Shown here piece after piece: positions 10,969 to 19,823 of a stretch of 64,000 nt of DNA (positions are counted from its first letter, which is position 1; each line of letters starts with the position of its first letter). The DNA comes from Streptomyces sp. NBC_01669 (lineage in GTDB: Bacteria > Actinomycetota > Actinomycetes > Streptomycetales > Streptomycetaceae). The position numbers and the translations under genes are program-made. Under the pieces are notes generated by a model. The model had not been told where the DNA came from. It saw nothing but the letters and a program-made list of their open reading frames with translations, and made no database searches. Where the stretch lies: positions 2,108,001 to 2,172,000 of the forward strand of contig NZ_JAPEQG010000001.1 of NCBI RefSeq assembly GCF_026339735.1, read 5' to 3'.

Positions 10969-11562
10969 TCAGACCGTTTCTTCCGCGCGGGCGGCCGCGA
11001 GGCGGACCGCGTCGAGGATCTTCTCGTAGCCGGTGCAGCGGCAGAGGTTGCCGGAAAGCGCCTCGCGGATGTCCGCGTCGGACGGCTCCGGGTTGCGCTC
11101 CAGCAGCTCATCGGCGGCGACCAGCAGACCGGGGGTGCAGAAGCCGCACTGGACGGCGCCCGCGTCGATGAACGCCTGCTGGATCGGGGAGAGTTCACCG
11201 GTGTCCCGGGGCTGCTCACCGCTCGGTCCGGCCTCCCACCGGCGGGCCTGGTCGAGCGTGGTCCCGCACGCGCCGGAGGCGCAGCCACTGCCGGGGTGCG
11301 CCTCGGAGCGGTGGGCGGCGAAGTCGGCGAGGCCCTCCACGGTGACGACCTCGCGGCCCTCCACCTGACCTGCGGCGACCAGACAGGAACAGACCGGGAC
11401 GCCGTCCAGGCGGACCGTGCAGGAGCCGCATTCGCCCTGCTCGCAGGCGTTCTTGGAGCCGGGCAGGCCCATCCGCTCGCGCAGCACGTAGAGAAGGGAC
11501 TCGCCCTCCCAGACGTCGTCGGCCTCCTGCTGACGGCCGTTGACCGTGAAATTGACGCGCAT
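10969..11562 (-). CDS. xdhC-type FeS (pucE-like): Xanthine dehydrogenase, [2Fe-2S] small subunit
   Basis: The 197-residue protein has the plant-type ferredoxin cluster motif CEQGECGSCTV with a further Cys in VCSCLVA, and the C-terminal four-helix cluster motifs CGFCTPG and CRCTGYEKI. It passes electrons from the molybdenum centre to FAD. ATG 11562 sits two bases after the FAD subunit stop. Relative to a usual 160-170 residues there is an insertion of about 30 residues between the domains (AHRSEAHPGSGCASGACG...), which contains two extra Cys. Confidence 0.92.
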   Translation of the reverse strand: MRVNFTVNGRQQEADDVWEGESLLYVLRERMGLPGSKNACEQGECGSCTVRLDGVPVCSCLVAAGQVEGREVVTVEGLADFAAHRSEAHPGSGCASGACGTTLDQARRWEAGPSGEQPRDTGELSPIQQAFIDAGAVQCGFCTPGLLVAADELLERNPEPSDADIREALSGNLCRCTGYEKILDAVRLAAARAEETV

Positions 11563-11564
11563 GA

Positions 11565-12455
11565 TCAGGCAGCTCCTTCGGTGCTGCGGCCGTTGCCGCG
11601 GTACGACTCCCAGGTCCAGCCGAGGGTGCGGCGGGCCATGATCCCCACCGCGTGCCGGCGGTAGCTCGCGGTGCCGCGCACATCGTCGATCGGGTTGCAG
11701 GCACCGGCGGCGAGCGTGGCGAACTGCGCGGCGATGGACGGTGTGATGATCGTGCGGCTGTCCCAGAACCCGCCCTCTTCGAGCGCGGCGTTCAGAAATT
11801 CCTCGGCCGCCTTCGCCCGGACGGGTGTCGGGGCGGCGGAGCCGATGCCGGTACGGACCGTGCGGGTCTCCGGGTGCAGGGCCAGGCCGAAGGCGCACAC
11901 GGCGATGACCATCGCGTTGCGGGTGCCGACCTTGGAGTACTGCTGCGGCCCGTCGGCCTTCTTGATGTGCACGGCCCGGATCAGCTCATCCGGTTCGAGG
12001 GCGTTGCGCTTGACCCCGGTGTAGAAGGCGTCGATCGGGATCATCCGGGTTCCGCGTACGGACTCGGCCTCGACCTCGGCGCCCGCGGCGAGCAGGGCCG
12101 GGTGGGCGTCACCGGCGGGCGACGCGGTACCCAGGTTGCCGCCGACGCCGCCGCGGTTGCGGATCTGCGGGGATGCGACGGTGTGCGAGGCGAGCGCCAG
12201 ACCGGGCAGCTCGGCCCGCAGGTGCTCCATGATGTGGCTGTACGGCACGGAGGCGCCGAGCCGCACGTTCTCCTGGCCCACCTCCCACTCGGACAGCTCA
12301 CCGATGCGGTTCAGGTCCAGGAGGTACTCGGGCCGCCGGTGGTCGAAGTTGATCTCGACCATCACATCGGTGCCGCCCGCAATGGGCACGGCCGTCGGGT
12401 GCTCGGCCTTGGCGGCGAGCGCCTCCTCCCAGCTGGCGGGGCGAAGGAAGTCCAT
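11565..12455 (-). CDS. pucC-like: Xanthine dehydrogenase, FAD-binding subunit
   Basis: This 296-residue CO-dehydrogenase-type flavoprotein subunit has the FAD signatures IAGGTDVMVE (about 25-35) and RNRGGVGGNLGTASPAGD (about 100-118). It is the first gene of the purine oxidation operon: FAD, 2Fe-2S and molybdenum subunits, permease, XdhC. The start at 12455 (MDFLRPASW) is preferred over 12476 because the family begins with this motif; the SD is weak (GAAGAGAG). Confidence 0.9.
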   Translation of the reverse strand: MDFLRPASWEEALAAKAEHPTAVPIAGGTDVMVEINFDHRRPEYLLDLNRIGELSEWEVGQENVRLGASVPYSHIMEHLRAELPGLALASHTVASPQIRNRGGVGGNLGTASPAGDAHPALLAAGAEVEAESVRGTRMIPIDAFYTGVKRNALEPDELIRAVHIKKADGPQQYSKVGTRNAMVIAVCAFGLALHPETRTVRTGIGSAAPTPVRAKAAEEFLNAALEEGGFWDSRTIITPSIAAQFATLAAGACNPIDDVRGTASYRRHAVGIMARRTLGWTWESYRGNGRSTEGAA

Positions 12456-12715
12456 GAGTGGCTCTCTTCTTCTCATTCGGGTCGTTCGCTGGGGCTGGGG
12501 ACGGCCGGCCCTCGATTGGCTTGTTCATGTGCTGTTAACGCGGTGTGTGGCCCAGTACACAACCGGGACTCCACGCGGTGCAGTCACCGAAACCATGAAG
12601 GAGTTGGCTGGTCGCCGTCCTCGTCTTGTAGATTCGAACGAATGGCGGGGATCAGTAACCTCACCGCAATACCCAGTTTTCACCCGCACCAACGAAAGAG
12701 ATCGGCGGCAACGAG
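12456..12715. promoter_or_regulatory. Divergent control region between the xdh operon and pucR
   Basis: This gap must hold both divergent promoters. Two inverted repeats stand out: TGTGT/ACACA at 12544-12561 (8-base spacer), and ATTCG-AA-CGAAT at 12632-12643. On the minus strand TTGTGT, a 17-base spacer and GTTAAC form a loose promoter overlapping the first repeat. Either repeat could bind PucR; which one does is inference. Confidence 0.5.
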
Positions 12716-14470
12716 ATGCGGCTGCGCGCACTGCTGGAAACCGATGCGCTGGGCCTGCGGCTGCTCGGTGGCGAGGACGAGCTCGACCGGTCCGTCCGCG
12801 GCGTCATGACCACCGACCTGCGGGACCCGAGCCGCTACCTGGCCGGCGGGGAGCTCGTCCTGACGGGCCTGGCGTGGCGCCGGGACGCGGCGGACTCGGA
12901 GCCGTTCGTGCGGATCCTGACGGGCGCCGGGGTCGCCGGACTCGCGGCCGGCGAGGCGGAGCTCGGCAACATCCCCGACGATCTGATCGAGGCGTGCGCG
13001 CGGCACCGGCTGCCCCTCTTCGCCGTCCATGAGACCGTCGCGTTCGCAACGATCACCGAGCATGTGGTGCGCCAGGTGTCCGGCGAGCGGGCGGGTGACC
13101 TGGCGGCGGTCGTGGACCGGCACCGCAGGCTGATGACCTCGGGTCCGGCCGGCGGCGGCCCGGAGGTGGTCCTCGATCTGCTCGGCTCGGACCTGGACCT
13201 GCACGCCTGGGTGCTCTCCCCCACCGGCCGGCAGATCGCGGGCGCCGGTGCGCCGCTGCCCGGCCCGGTCGGCGCGGTGCTGGCCGGCCGGCATCTGGCC
13301 GCCACCCGCACCGGCCGCCGGGGCCCGCACCGGGCCACGGTCGACGGCACCACTTATTCGCTGTTCCCGATCCGGAACACCGGCAGGGGCGCCGCCCCCG
13401 CGTCCCGCGATGTCCGCGAGTCGGTCCTCTCCGACTGGCTGCTCGCGGTGGAGGCCGACGCGAGCGACTGGCCGGCCGCCCGGCTGGATCTGCTCCAGGG
13501 AGTCACCCAGCTGATCGCGGTCGAACGGGACCGTCGCGACGCGGCCCGCACGGTACGCCGCAGGCTCGCCCAGGAGGTCCTGGAGCTGGTCCAGACGGGT
13601 GCCGCGCCCACCGAGATCGCGGCCAGGCTGCGGGTCGCCGCCCCGGTCCTGCTGCCCGGTCTCGGCACCGCCCCGCACTGGCAGGTCGTCGTGGCCCGGG
13701 TCGACTGGGACGTGGAGGGCACGCCGGGCTCCACGGGCGGCGCGGGCACAGCCGGCATCGCGGGCGGCCCCGCCGCCCAGGCGCTGCTGGAGGAGATCCT
13801 GGTCGACCCGGCGGTCACCGGCCCCGACTCCGCCGACCGGATCGCGGTCGCGCACACGGGCGACGAGGCGATCGCCCTCGTACCGCTGCCTGCCGTCACC
13901 GCACCGGTGCCGGAGCTCGCGGACGCCGATACCCCGGACGCCGGGGACGCCGCGGCCGGCGCCAAGGACGACCCGGCACTGCACGCCGACGCGCTGCTCG
14001 CCGCAGTCCGTGAACCGCTCTCCGCAGGCCTCGCCGACGACGGCCGTCTGACACTGGGTGTCAGCGCCGCCGTGCACTCCCCCGAGGGGCTGCGCGGCGC
14101 CCTGGAGGAGGCCCGGCACGCCCGCCGGGTGGCGGCGGCCCGTCCGGGCCGGGTCTGCGCGGCCGGCCACCACGAGCTGGCCTCGCACGTCCTGCTGCTG
14201 CCGTTCGTCCCGGACGATGTGCGCCGCGCGTTCACCGCACGGCTGCTCGATCCGCTGCGCGACTACGACCGGCGCCACCGGGCCGAACTGATCCCGACCC
14301 TGGAAGCGTTCCTGGACTGCGACGGTTCCTGGACCCGCTGCGCGGCCCGGCTGCATCTGCACGTCAACACCTTGCGCTACCGGGTCGGGCGAATCGAGCA
14401 GTTGACGGGGCGTGACCTTTCGCGCCTCGAGGACAAGCTCGATTTCTTCCTCGCCCTGCGTATGAGCTGA
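12716..14470 (+). CDS. pucR: PucR-family transcriptional regulator of purine catabolism
   Basis: The 584-residue protein has an N-terminal PucR sensor domain (RALLETDALGLRLLGGEDELDRSVRGVMTTDL...YLAGGELVLTG), a middle GGDEF-like region, and a C-terminal helix-turn-helix of the PucR/CdaR class (TLEAFLDCDGSWTRCAARLHLHVNTLRYRVGRIEQLTGRDL). It lies divergent from the dehydrogenase-permease operon, the classic arrangement for a regulator responding to purine breakdown products. Whether it activates or represses cannot be read. An Ala/Gly/Asp-rich insert near 400-425 looks like a flexible linker. The SD before ATG 12716 is weak. Confidence 0.88.
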   Translation: MRLRALLETDALGLRLLGGEDELDRSVRGVMTTDLRDPSRYLAGGELVLTGLAWRRDAADSEPFVRILTGAGVAGLAAGEAELGNIPDDLIEACARHRLPLFAVHETVAFATITEHVVRQVSGERAGDLAAVVDRHRRLMTSGPAGGGPEVVLDLLGSDLDLHAWVLSPTGRQIAGAGAPLPGPVGAVLAGRHLAATRTGRRGPHRATVDGTTYSLFPIRNTGRGAAPASRDVRESVLSDWLLAVEADASDWPAARLDLLQGVTQLIAVERDRRDAARTVRRRLAQEVLELVQTGAAPTEIAARLRVAAPVLLPGLGTAPHWQVVVARVDWDVEGTPGSTGGAGTAGIAGGPAAQALLEEILVDPAVTGPDSADRIAVAHTGDEAIALVPLPAVTAPVPELADADTPDAGDAAAGAKDDPALHADALLAAVREPLSAGLADDGRLTLGVSAAVHSPEGLRGALEEARHARRVAAARPGRVCAAGHHELASHVLLLPFVPDDVRRAFTARLLDPLRDYDRRHRAELIPTLEAFLDCDGSWTRCAARLHLHVNTLRYRVGRIEQLTGRDLSRLEDKLDFFLALRMS

Positions 14471-14579
14471 CTCCACGCGTCTACCACAGCCCTCCCCACG
14501 ACCGGCCGATTGTGAATTCATTCACCTGACCCCTTGGCCCGGCGTGCCATTCCGTGCTGAGATGCCGCCAGACTCAGTG

Positions 14580-14620
14580 CCTGTCTTCGAACCCGGGTCG
14601 GGCCCCGGTTCGAGGACAGG
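14580..14620 (+). terminator. Very strong hairpin between pucR and the TPR-like gene
   Basis: Arms 14580-14597 and 14603-14620 pair over 18 positions with one wobble and one mismatch, around a 5-base loop. It begins 110 bases after the pucR stop and ends 37 bases before the GTG of the next gene. It may terminate pucR or act as an attenuator in the leader of the downstream gene. No U-run follows. Confidence 0.6.
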
Positions 14621-14657
14621 TCCTCAACAGCTCAATGGCGCGCTCGGGGAGGGCAAT

Positions 14658-15458
14658 GTGGCGCATACCGCCATGTCTGGTTCCGGAACGACAGCAGATG
14701 ACGATCCGCCGCTCCAGACAGCGGTATGGCGGCTGCGGTCACGCGCCTGCTGGGCGGACGCCGCCGCTCTGCTCGAACGCGACGCCACGACCGATCCGGC
14801 CGCGGCACTTCAGCGGACGGCTCTGCTGACCGAACGCTGTCTGTACACCGGCGACGGCTGGACCGACGCCGAGGACGCCCTGCGCACCGCCGAGGCCCTC
14901 GCCCACGACGACGCCGAGCGCGGCGCCGCTGCCTGCGAACGCGGCCATCTGGCATACGCGTCGACCCTTCTCGGGGTACGGGACCGGGCCGACGAGGCCC
15001 GGGTCGCGCTGAGCCGGTCCGCCGCTCTCCTCTCCCCCGCGGCCCCCGGCCGCCCGCTGCTCGACTTCCGCCGCGGCCTGATCGCGCAGAACATCGCCGA
15101 CTCGCCGCAGGCCGCCCGTGCCGCGTACCGCAGGGCGCACGCCGGCGCGACGGCCCAGGGCGACGAGCTGCTGCTCTCCTCGACCTGGCGTCACCTGGCG
15201 CTGCTGTCGCTGCGCGAGGGCGAACTGGCCGAGGCCCGGCACGGGTTCGCCGAGTCGCTGCGGATAAGGGAGGAGCTGGGCTATCTGGTCGGCACGGCCC
15301 CGGCGCTCATCGCTCTGGCGGACACCGAACCGGAACCGGAAGCGGCGGCGCGGCTGCGCGCCGAGGCGGGGCGCCTCTTCCGCCTCCTGGGCGGCGTACC
15401 GACCTGGCTGGCCCCTCACCTGGAGCCACCGGCCCCCGGAACGGCCGAGGCGAGCTGA
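14658..15458 (+). CDS. TPR-like helical repeat protein
   Basis: The 266-residue protein is Ala/Leu/Arg/Glu-rich with repeated helical pairs suggestive of tetratricopeptide repeats, for example CERGHLAYASTLLGVRDRADEARVALSRSAAL and RHLALLSLREGELAEARHGFAESLRIREELG. No catalytic or membrane segment is visible. Start GTG 14658 is chosen for its GGGGAGGG SD; an upstream in-frame ATG at 14544 would translate through the large hairpin. It is probably a cytoplasmic scaffold, role unknown. Confidence 0.75.
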   Translation: MAHTAMSGSGTTADDDPPLQTAVWRLRSRACWADAAALLERDATTDPAAALQRTALLTERCLYTGDGWTDAEDALRTAEALAHDDAERGAAACERGHLAYASTLLGVRDRADEARVALSRSAALLSPAAPGRPLLDFRRGLIAQNIADSPQAARAAYRRAHAGATAQGDELLLSSTWRHLALLSLREGELAEARHGFAESLRIREELGYLVGTAPALIALADTEPEPEAAARLRAEAGRLFRLLGGVPTWLAPHLEPPAPGTAEAS

Positions 15459-15493
15459 CGGCCGGGGGAGGCCGTGAGCATGGGGCCGCCGTG

Positions 15494-15516
15494 GAGGACC
15501 GTCAGGTACGGTCCTC
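15494..15516. terminator. Hairpin overlapping the lipoprotein stop codon
   Basis: Perfect 8-bp arms at 15494-15501 and 15509-15516 with a 7-base loop. The right arm encodes the last residues of the minus-strand lipoprotein and the loop contains its stop codon. It sits between convergent genes. Confidence 0.4.
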
Positions 15517-15957
15517 GACCGGATCACCGGGCTGCCATCCCGCGTCGCTCCACTCGGGGGTTGGCGTCGGACGTGGCGGCGCGGGCGGCGGGTTCGTGCC
15601 ACGGTTCGGGTTCTGCGGCACCGCGGCGGCGGGCTTTCCGTCCTGCCCGCTGCTGTCGCGCCGGGGCGGCGTCACCGGCGACTTCGGCGGTGCGGGCCTC
15701 CTCGTCGGCGGCACGGAGACCGCGACCGGAGCGGAAGCCGAAGGTGCGGTGCGCGTCGGCGAAGGCCCGGCGGGCGCAGAAGGTGTGCGGCCGGGCCTCG
15801 TGCTCGCCGACGGCGTCGTGGCCGTCGAAGTCCCGGAAGGCTTCCTGGTGGACGTCCCGGACTCGGAGTCGTGCGAACAGCCCGCCGCTGCCGGCGCCAG
15901 TCCCAGCACCGCCACCACCAGCCCGGACACCGCCCACGGCCGCCGGTTCCGTACCAT
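15502..15957 (-). CDS. Small Pro/Thr/Ser-rich lipoprotein
   Basis: The 151-residue product begins MVRNRRPWAV, has a hydrophobic signal and then a lipobox (APAAAGC, Cys at about 27), so it should be lipid-anchored outside the cell. The mature part is almost entirely low-complexity Pro, Thr, Ser and Ala with no recognisable fold, typical of cell-wall-spanning linkers. ATG 15957 follows a GAGGGGGC-like SD. Function unknown. Confidence 0.7.
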   Translation of the reverse strand: MVRNRRPWAVSGLVVAVLGLAPAAAGCSHDSESGTSTRKPSGTSTATTPSASTRPGRTPSAPAGPSPTRTAPSASAPVAVSVPPTRRPAPPKSPVTPPRRDSSGQDGKPAAAVPQNPNRGTNPPPAPPRPTPTPEWSDAGWQPGDPVEDRT

Positions 15958-16043
15958 CCCGCCCCCTCAAGAACGATCATGTGATGAGAGGCACAGGGTA
16001 GCCACAGCGGTCCCTGGAGGTGACGGCAGCCCCAACCGCGGTG

Positions 16044-16850
16044 TCAGCGGTCCGCGCCCGCGAAGTGTTCGCGTACGAGCGACTGCACGACGGCGAGATC
16101 CTGGGCGATCAGCGCGTCGAGCAACGCGGTGTGCTCCGCGGCGTCGGCGAGCAGATCGGCGCGGCGCGTGGCCGGGTTGTTCTCCAGTGGCCACTGGGAG
16201 CGCCGGTGCAGATCGTCGGCAACCATCACGAGCTGCTGGTTGCCGGAGAGTGTGAGGACCGCACGGTGGAAGGCGCGGTCGGACTCGGCGTAGCTCGCCC
16301 GGTCGCCGACCGCGGCGGCCGCGACGGTGGCCTCGGCCAGCGGGCGCAGGGCGGCCCAGCGGACCTGCTCCACGGTGCGGGCCAGCCGCAGCATGACGGG
16401 CACCTCGATCAGGGCGCGCACCTCGGCCAGCTCGGCGAGCTCCTGCGGGCCGCGCTCGGCGACCCGGAAGCCGCGGTTCGGCACGACCTCGACGGCGCCC
16501 TCGATGGCCAGCTGCTGCATCGCCTCACGGACCGGCGTCGCCGACACGCCGAAGCGGGCGCCGAGCACCGGGGCGGAGTAGACCTGCCCGGGCAGCAGCT
16601 CGCCGTCGACGAGAGCGGCGCGCAGGGCGTCCAGGATCTGGCCGCGCACGGAGTGCCGCTGCACCACGACGCGGGGCGCGGGCGGCTCGCTGTGGGTGTG
16701 CTCGCCACGCACCGGCTCGGCACATGGCTGATTGCCGCGCGCCTGTTCCGGCATCCGGACGGGCGGTACCGACGGCGACGTGGTCGCGGACGAGGACGCG
16801 GCGGACGTGTACGGCGCCCGCGCCTGCTCACGCGCTCCGCCCTGCTCCAT
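16044..16850 (-). CDS. GntR-family regulator (FCD subfamily)
   Basis: The 268-residue protein has a long disordered N-terminal tail (about 65 residues), a winged helix (VRGQILDALRAALVDGELLPGQVYSAPVLGARFGVSATPVREAMQQLAIEGAVEVVPNRGF), and an all-helical FCD effector domain with the metal-ligand pattern ESDRAFHRAVL and DAAEHTALLDALI. ATG 16850 has a GGAGGT SD. It is divergent from the iron-regulated fhuF-like gene but nothing links it to iron. The ligand is unknown. Confidence 0.85.
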   Translation of the reverse strand: MEQGGAREQARAPYTSAASSSATTSPSVPPVRMPEQARGNQPCAEPVRGEHTHSEPPAPRVVVQRHSVRGQILDALRAALVDGELLPGQVYSAPVLGARFGVSATPVREAMQQLAIEGAVEVVPNRGFRVAERGPQELAELAEVRALIEVPVMLRLARTVEQVRWAALRPLAEATVAAAAVGDRASYAESDRAFHRAVLTLSGNQQLVMVADDLHRRSQWPLENNPATRRADLLADAAEHTALLDALIAQDLAVVQSLVREHFAGADR

Positions 16851-16949
16851 TCGGACCTCCTCGGCCGGCCGTGGGCCGGCTCGCGTGCGCCATGCCCGTT
16901 GTGCACCATAAACGGACGAGGCCGCAGTTCAAACACCGATCAGTTCGGG

Positions 16950-16968
16950 TAAGGTAAGGCTTACCTGC
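16950..16968 (+). promoter_or_regulatory. Iron box (DmdR/IdeR operator)
   Basis: The 19-bp element matches the actinobacterial iron-box consensus TTAGGTTAGGCTAACCTAA at 14 positions and has a perfect core, AGGTAAG-G-CTTACCT (16952-16966). It lies 27 bases before the fhuF-like start, where iron-loaded DmdR would block transcription. Confidence 0.85.
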
Positions 16969-16995
16969 AAACGATCGCGATTCGGTGGTCCCTGC

Positions 16996-17844
16996 ATGAC
17001 CCTCCCCACCCTGCTCCCCGGCACCCCGCTGTCCGCCGTGGCGGACGCGTACGCCCGCCTGACCGAGGTCTTCCCCGGACTGCGTGCCGAGGTCCTCGGG
17101 GACGGCGAGGCGACCCCTTCCGGCGCCGGCTGGGTGGGTGCGGACGAACTCGCGGCCGGCGGCGCGGCCCTGGACACGTTTCTCGCCTGGGACAACGCGC
17201 AGGTGCTGCGGGACTACGGACAGCAGGCCCGCCCCGACGTGGTCGCCAGCTTCGGACTGCACCGCTACGCCTGGCCCGCCTGCCTGTTGGTGACCGTGCC
17301 GTGGTTCCTGCACCGCAGGGTGCCGCGGATCCCCGTCGAGGACGTCGCGTTCCAGCGGGCCCTGGGCCATCTGACCGTACGGGTGAGGGAGTTCGCGTGC
17401 CTGTCGGACGACCCGGCGGCCGCACTTCCGGGTGCCCGGGTGGTGGCGGACGAGGCCGCCCTGCGGGCCGAGGTGCTTGCGGCGGTGGCCGAACACCTCG
17501 GCCCGGTGCTCGACGGCTTCGGGCCCCGGATGCGCCGCGGCAGGAGGGCGCTGTGGGGCATGGCGACGGACGAGATCGTCGAAGGCCTCTGGTACATCGC
17601 CCATCTGCTCGGTGAGGAGCGGCGGGCAATGGCCGAGCTGGAGGCGCTCCTGCCCGGCGCCACGAAGCCGTACGTCGGCACGGCGGGCTTCCGTGAACTG
17701 ACCGGACCGAAGGGCGAGTCGCTGCCGACGCGCGACCGCGCCAGCTGCTGCCTCTTCTACACGCTGCGGCCCGAGGACACCTGCGTCACCTGTCCGCGTA
17801 CGTGCGACACCGACCGGGTGCGGAAACTGACGCCCACCCCCTGA
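16996..17844 (+). CDS. fhuF: FhuF-like ferric-siderophore reductase, [2Fe-2S]
   Basis: The 282-residue protein ends with the FhuF cluster signature: a Cys-Cys pair (ASCCLFYTLR, about 249-250) and CVTCPRTCDTDR about ten residues later. FhuF-type proteins use this 2Fe-2S centre to reduce ferric iron on imported siderophores at the inner face of the membrane. The iron box just upstream fits expression under iron starvation. It stands alone, without a siderophore transporter nearby. Confidence 0.88.
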   Translation: MTLPTLLPGTPLSAVADAYARLTEVFPGLRAEVLGDGEATPSGAGWVGADELAAGGAALDTFLAWDNAQVLRDYGQQARPDVVASFGLHRYAWPACLLVTVPWFLHRRVPRIPVEDVAFQRALGHLTVRVREFACLSDDPAAALPGARVVADEAALRAEVLAAVAEHLGPVLDGFGPRMRRGRRALWGMATDEIVEGLWYIAHLLGEERRAMAELEALLPGATKPYVGTAGFRELTGPKGESLPTRDRASCCLFYTLRPEDTCVTCPRTCDTDRVRKLTPTP

Positions 17845-18035
17845 CGCGCACCGTTCGCACGAGTGGCGCAATTCGAACGCAACTCGCCTGCTGCGTAGGG
17901 TAGTTCGACAAGAATGCGCCTATCCGTATGCCCCGCCGCCCCAATGGCGTTCTCTTGCCCCGAAACCCCCTGGGCCCGTTGGGAATTCCGCCACTATGGC
18001 GCCCGAAACCCCTAACGCGATGCAAGGGACCGCGC

Positions 18036-19115
18036 ATGAGACTGACCGACATATCGCTGAACTGGTTCCTGCCGAGCGCCGTGCTGCTCGTGGGGGTCAC
18101 GGCGGCGGTGGCGATGGTCGCGCGCGGGAAGCGCGCCACCGACTCGTCCGCGGCCGACGACAGCTGGGAACGCAGCGAGGAACGCCGCAGACGCAAGGAG
18201 GCGCTCTACGCCACCGCCTCGTACGTACTGCTGTTCTGCTGCGCGGCGGTCGCCGCCGCGCTCTCCTTTCATGGGCTGGTCGGCTTCGGCCGGCAGAACC
18301 TCGGTCTCGTCGGCGGCTGGGAGTACCTCGTCCCGTTCGGCCTCGACGGGGCCGCGATGTTCTGTTCCGTGCTCGCGGTGCGCGAGGCCAGTCACGGTGA
18401 CGCGGCGCTCGGCTCGCGTCTGCTGGTGTGGACCTTCGCCGGCGCGGCGGCCTGGTTCAACTGGGTGCACGCGCCGCGCGGCATCGACCACGCGGGCGCC
18501 CCTCAGTTCTTCGCGGGGATGTCACTTTCGGCGGCGGTGCTCTTCGACCGGGCGCTGAAGCAGACCCGTCGTGCGGCACTGCGCGAACAGGGCCTGGTGC
18601 CCCGCCCGTTGCCGCAGATCCGGATCGTACGGTGGCTGCGCGCACCCCGGGAGACCTTCGGCGCCTGGTCGTTGATGCTCCTCGAAGGCGTACGCACGCT
18701 GGACGAGGCGGTCGACGAGGTGCGCGAGGACCGGCGGGAGAAGGAGCAGAACCGTCTCCGCAGGAAGGACCAGGAGAAGCTGGACCGGGCCCACATCAAG
18801 GCGCTGAACCGGCAGAACCGCGCCTGGAGCCGGGTGGCCCGGGGCGGCACCCAGGTCGACGTCCAGTCCATCGCCCCGGCCACGGGCTCCTCGCAGTCCG
18901 TCGTGGAGCCCGCCATAGCGGAGCCCGGACAGCTTCCTCTGCGCCCCCGGCCATCCCTGCAAGCCGTGAACGGCACGAGCTCGAAGGTCGCCTCGGACCG
19001 GAGCACGAGTGACCCGCGGACCGTCGATCTCACCGCCGAGGACGACACCCAGACCCTGCCCCGGCTCGACTCGCTGGAGCAGAAACTCAAGGATCTGGAG
19101 CAGCAGTTCGGCTGA
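18036..19115 (+). CDS. DUF2637-type multi-pass membrane protein
   Basis: The 359-residue protein starts at ATG 18036 (MRLTDISLNWFLPSAVLLV). About four hydrophobic segments fall in the first 175 residues (about 8-28, 64-86, 100-122, 130-150), with WEYLVPFGLDGAAMFCSVLAVREA, typical of DUF2637 proteins of streptomycete chromosomes and plasmid spread loci. A charged coiled-coil-like stretch follows (VDEVREDRREKEQNRLRRKDQEKLDRAHIKAL), then a disordered tail and a short terminal heptad helix (LDSLEQKLKDLEQQF). The coiled coils suggest self-association. Role unknown. Confidence 0.75.
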   Translation: MRLTDISLNWFLPSAVLLVGVTAAVAMVARGKRATDSSAADDSWERSEERRRRKEALYATASYVLLFCCAAVAAALSFHGLVGFGRQNLGLVGGWEYLVPFGLDGAAMFCSVLAVREASHGDAALGSRLLVWTFAGAAAWFNWVHAPRGIDHAGAPQFFAGMSLSAAVLFDRALKQTRRAALREQGLVPRPLPQIRIVRWLRAPRETFGAWSLMLLEGVRTLDEAVDEVREDRREKEQNRLRRKDQEKLDRAHIKALNRQNRAWSRVARGGTQVDVQSIAPATGSSQSVVEPAIAEPGQLPLRPRPSLQAVNGTSSKVASDRSTSDPRTVDLTAEDDTQTLPRLDSLEQKLKDLEQQFG

Positions 19116-19120
19116 GTGTC

Positions 19121-19160
19121 ACGGGTGGTTGTACGGATGGACGTCCGCGCAACCACCCGT
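19121..19160. terminator. Bidirectional terminator
   Basis: Perfect 11-bp arms at 19121-19131 and 19150-19160, with a small nested hairpin in the loop, lie between the convergent stops at 19115 and 19186. Confidence 0.8.
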
Positions 19161-19185
19161 TCGGGCGAGGTCACGACGGGGTCGC

Positions 19186-19587
19186 TCAGGTGCGCCCTTC
19201 ACCTTCCAGCTCGAACCAGACCACCTTGCCCAGCGCGTGCGCCGTCACCCCCCATGCGTCCGCGAGAGCATGCACCAGGACCAATCCCCTGCCGTGCGTA
19301 CCGTCGTCGGCGTTCGGTACGTACGACATGGGCAGTCCGGTGACGAAGTCCCGGACTTCGACGCGTAACGTCGCCGGCGTCACGTTCACAGTGACGACCG
19401 CGCCGTGATCCGTGTGGACCAGCGCGTTGGTCACCAGTTCACTGAGGAGGAGCTCCGCCACTTCGGCCGAGTCCTCCCGCCATCGATATCGCAGGAACTC
19501 CCGTAACGCACACCGCACTTCGGCCACGGCCGACAGGTCGGTGCGAGCCAGTCTGCGGCGCAGCTGAACATCGTGCTGACGCTCCAT
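19186..19587 (-). CDS. RsbW-like HATPase (anti-sigma/serine kinase family)
   Basis: The 133-residue single-domain protein has the GHKL ATP-binding motifs: N box in ELLLSELVTNALVHTDHG and G box in GTHGRGLVLVHALADAWG. Streptomycetes carry dozens of such kinases, which phosphorylate anti-anti-sigma factors or act in signalling. No sigma or antagonist gene is adjacent. ATG 19587 is chosen (GGGGGAG SD three bases upstream); an alternative GTG at 19605 lacks an SD. Confidence 0.85.
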   Translation of the reverse strand: MERQHDVQLRRRLARTDLSAVAEVRCALREFLRYRWREDSAEVAELLLSELVTNALVHTDHGAVVTVNVTPATLRVEVRDFVTGLPMSYVPNADDGTHGRGLVLVHALADAWGVTAHALGKVVWFELEGEGRT

Positions 19588-19823
19588 CGTCTCCCCCGCG
19601 TGCACAGTCGATCGCCCCCTTCTCGTCGAACTTCCTCCCGGGATGCATGCCCCGCACAGGCGCTGTCACGCTTGTCGACTCATCAATATGTGCACAGGGG
19701 GCGGGCGCACCCCGGATTCGCGGACACTCGACTGTTACATTCGCGCCGGTCCGGTTAACTTCCAAAAAATTCACACGCGTTGACGTTGACGTGACCATGT
19801 CTACGCGCGTCATCATGGTGGAC

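Noticed and set aside
14544..14657. Upstream extension of the TPR-like protein
   Set aside because: No SD at 14544, and the segment spans a strong hairpin; GTG 14658 has GGGGAGGG.
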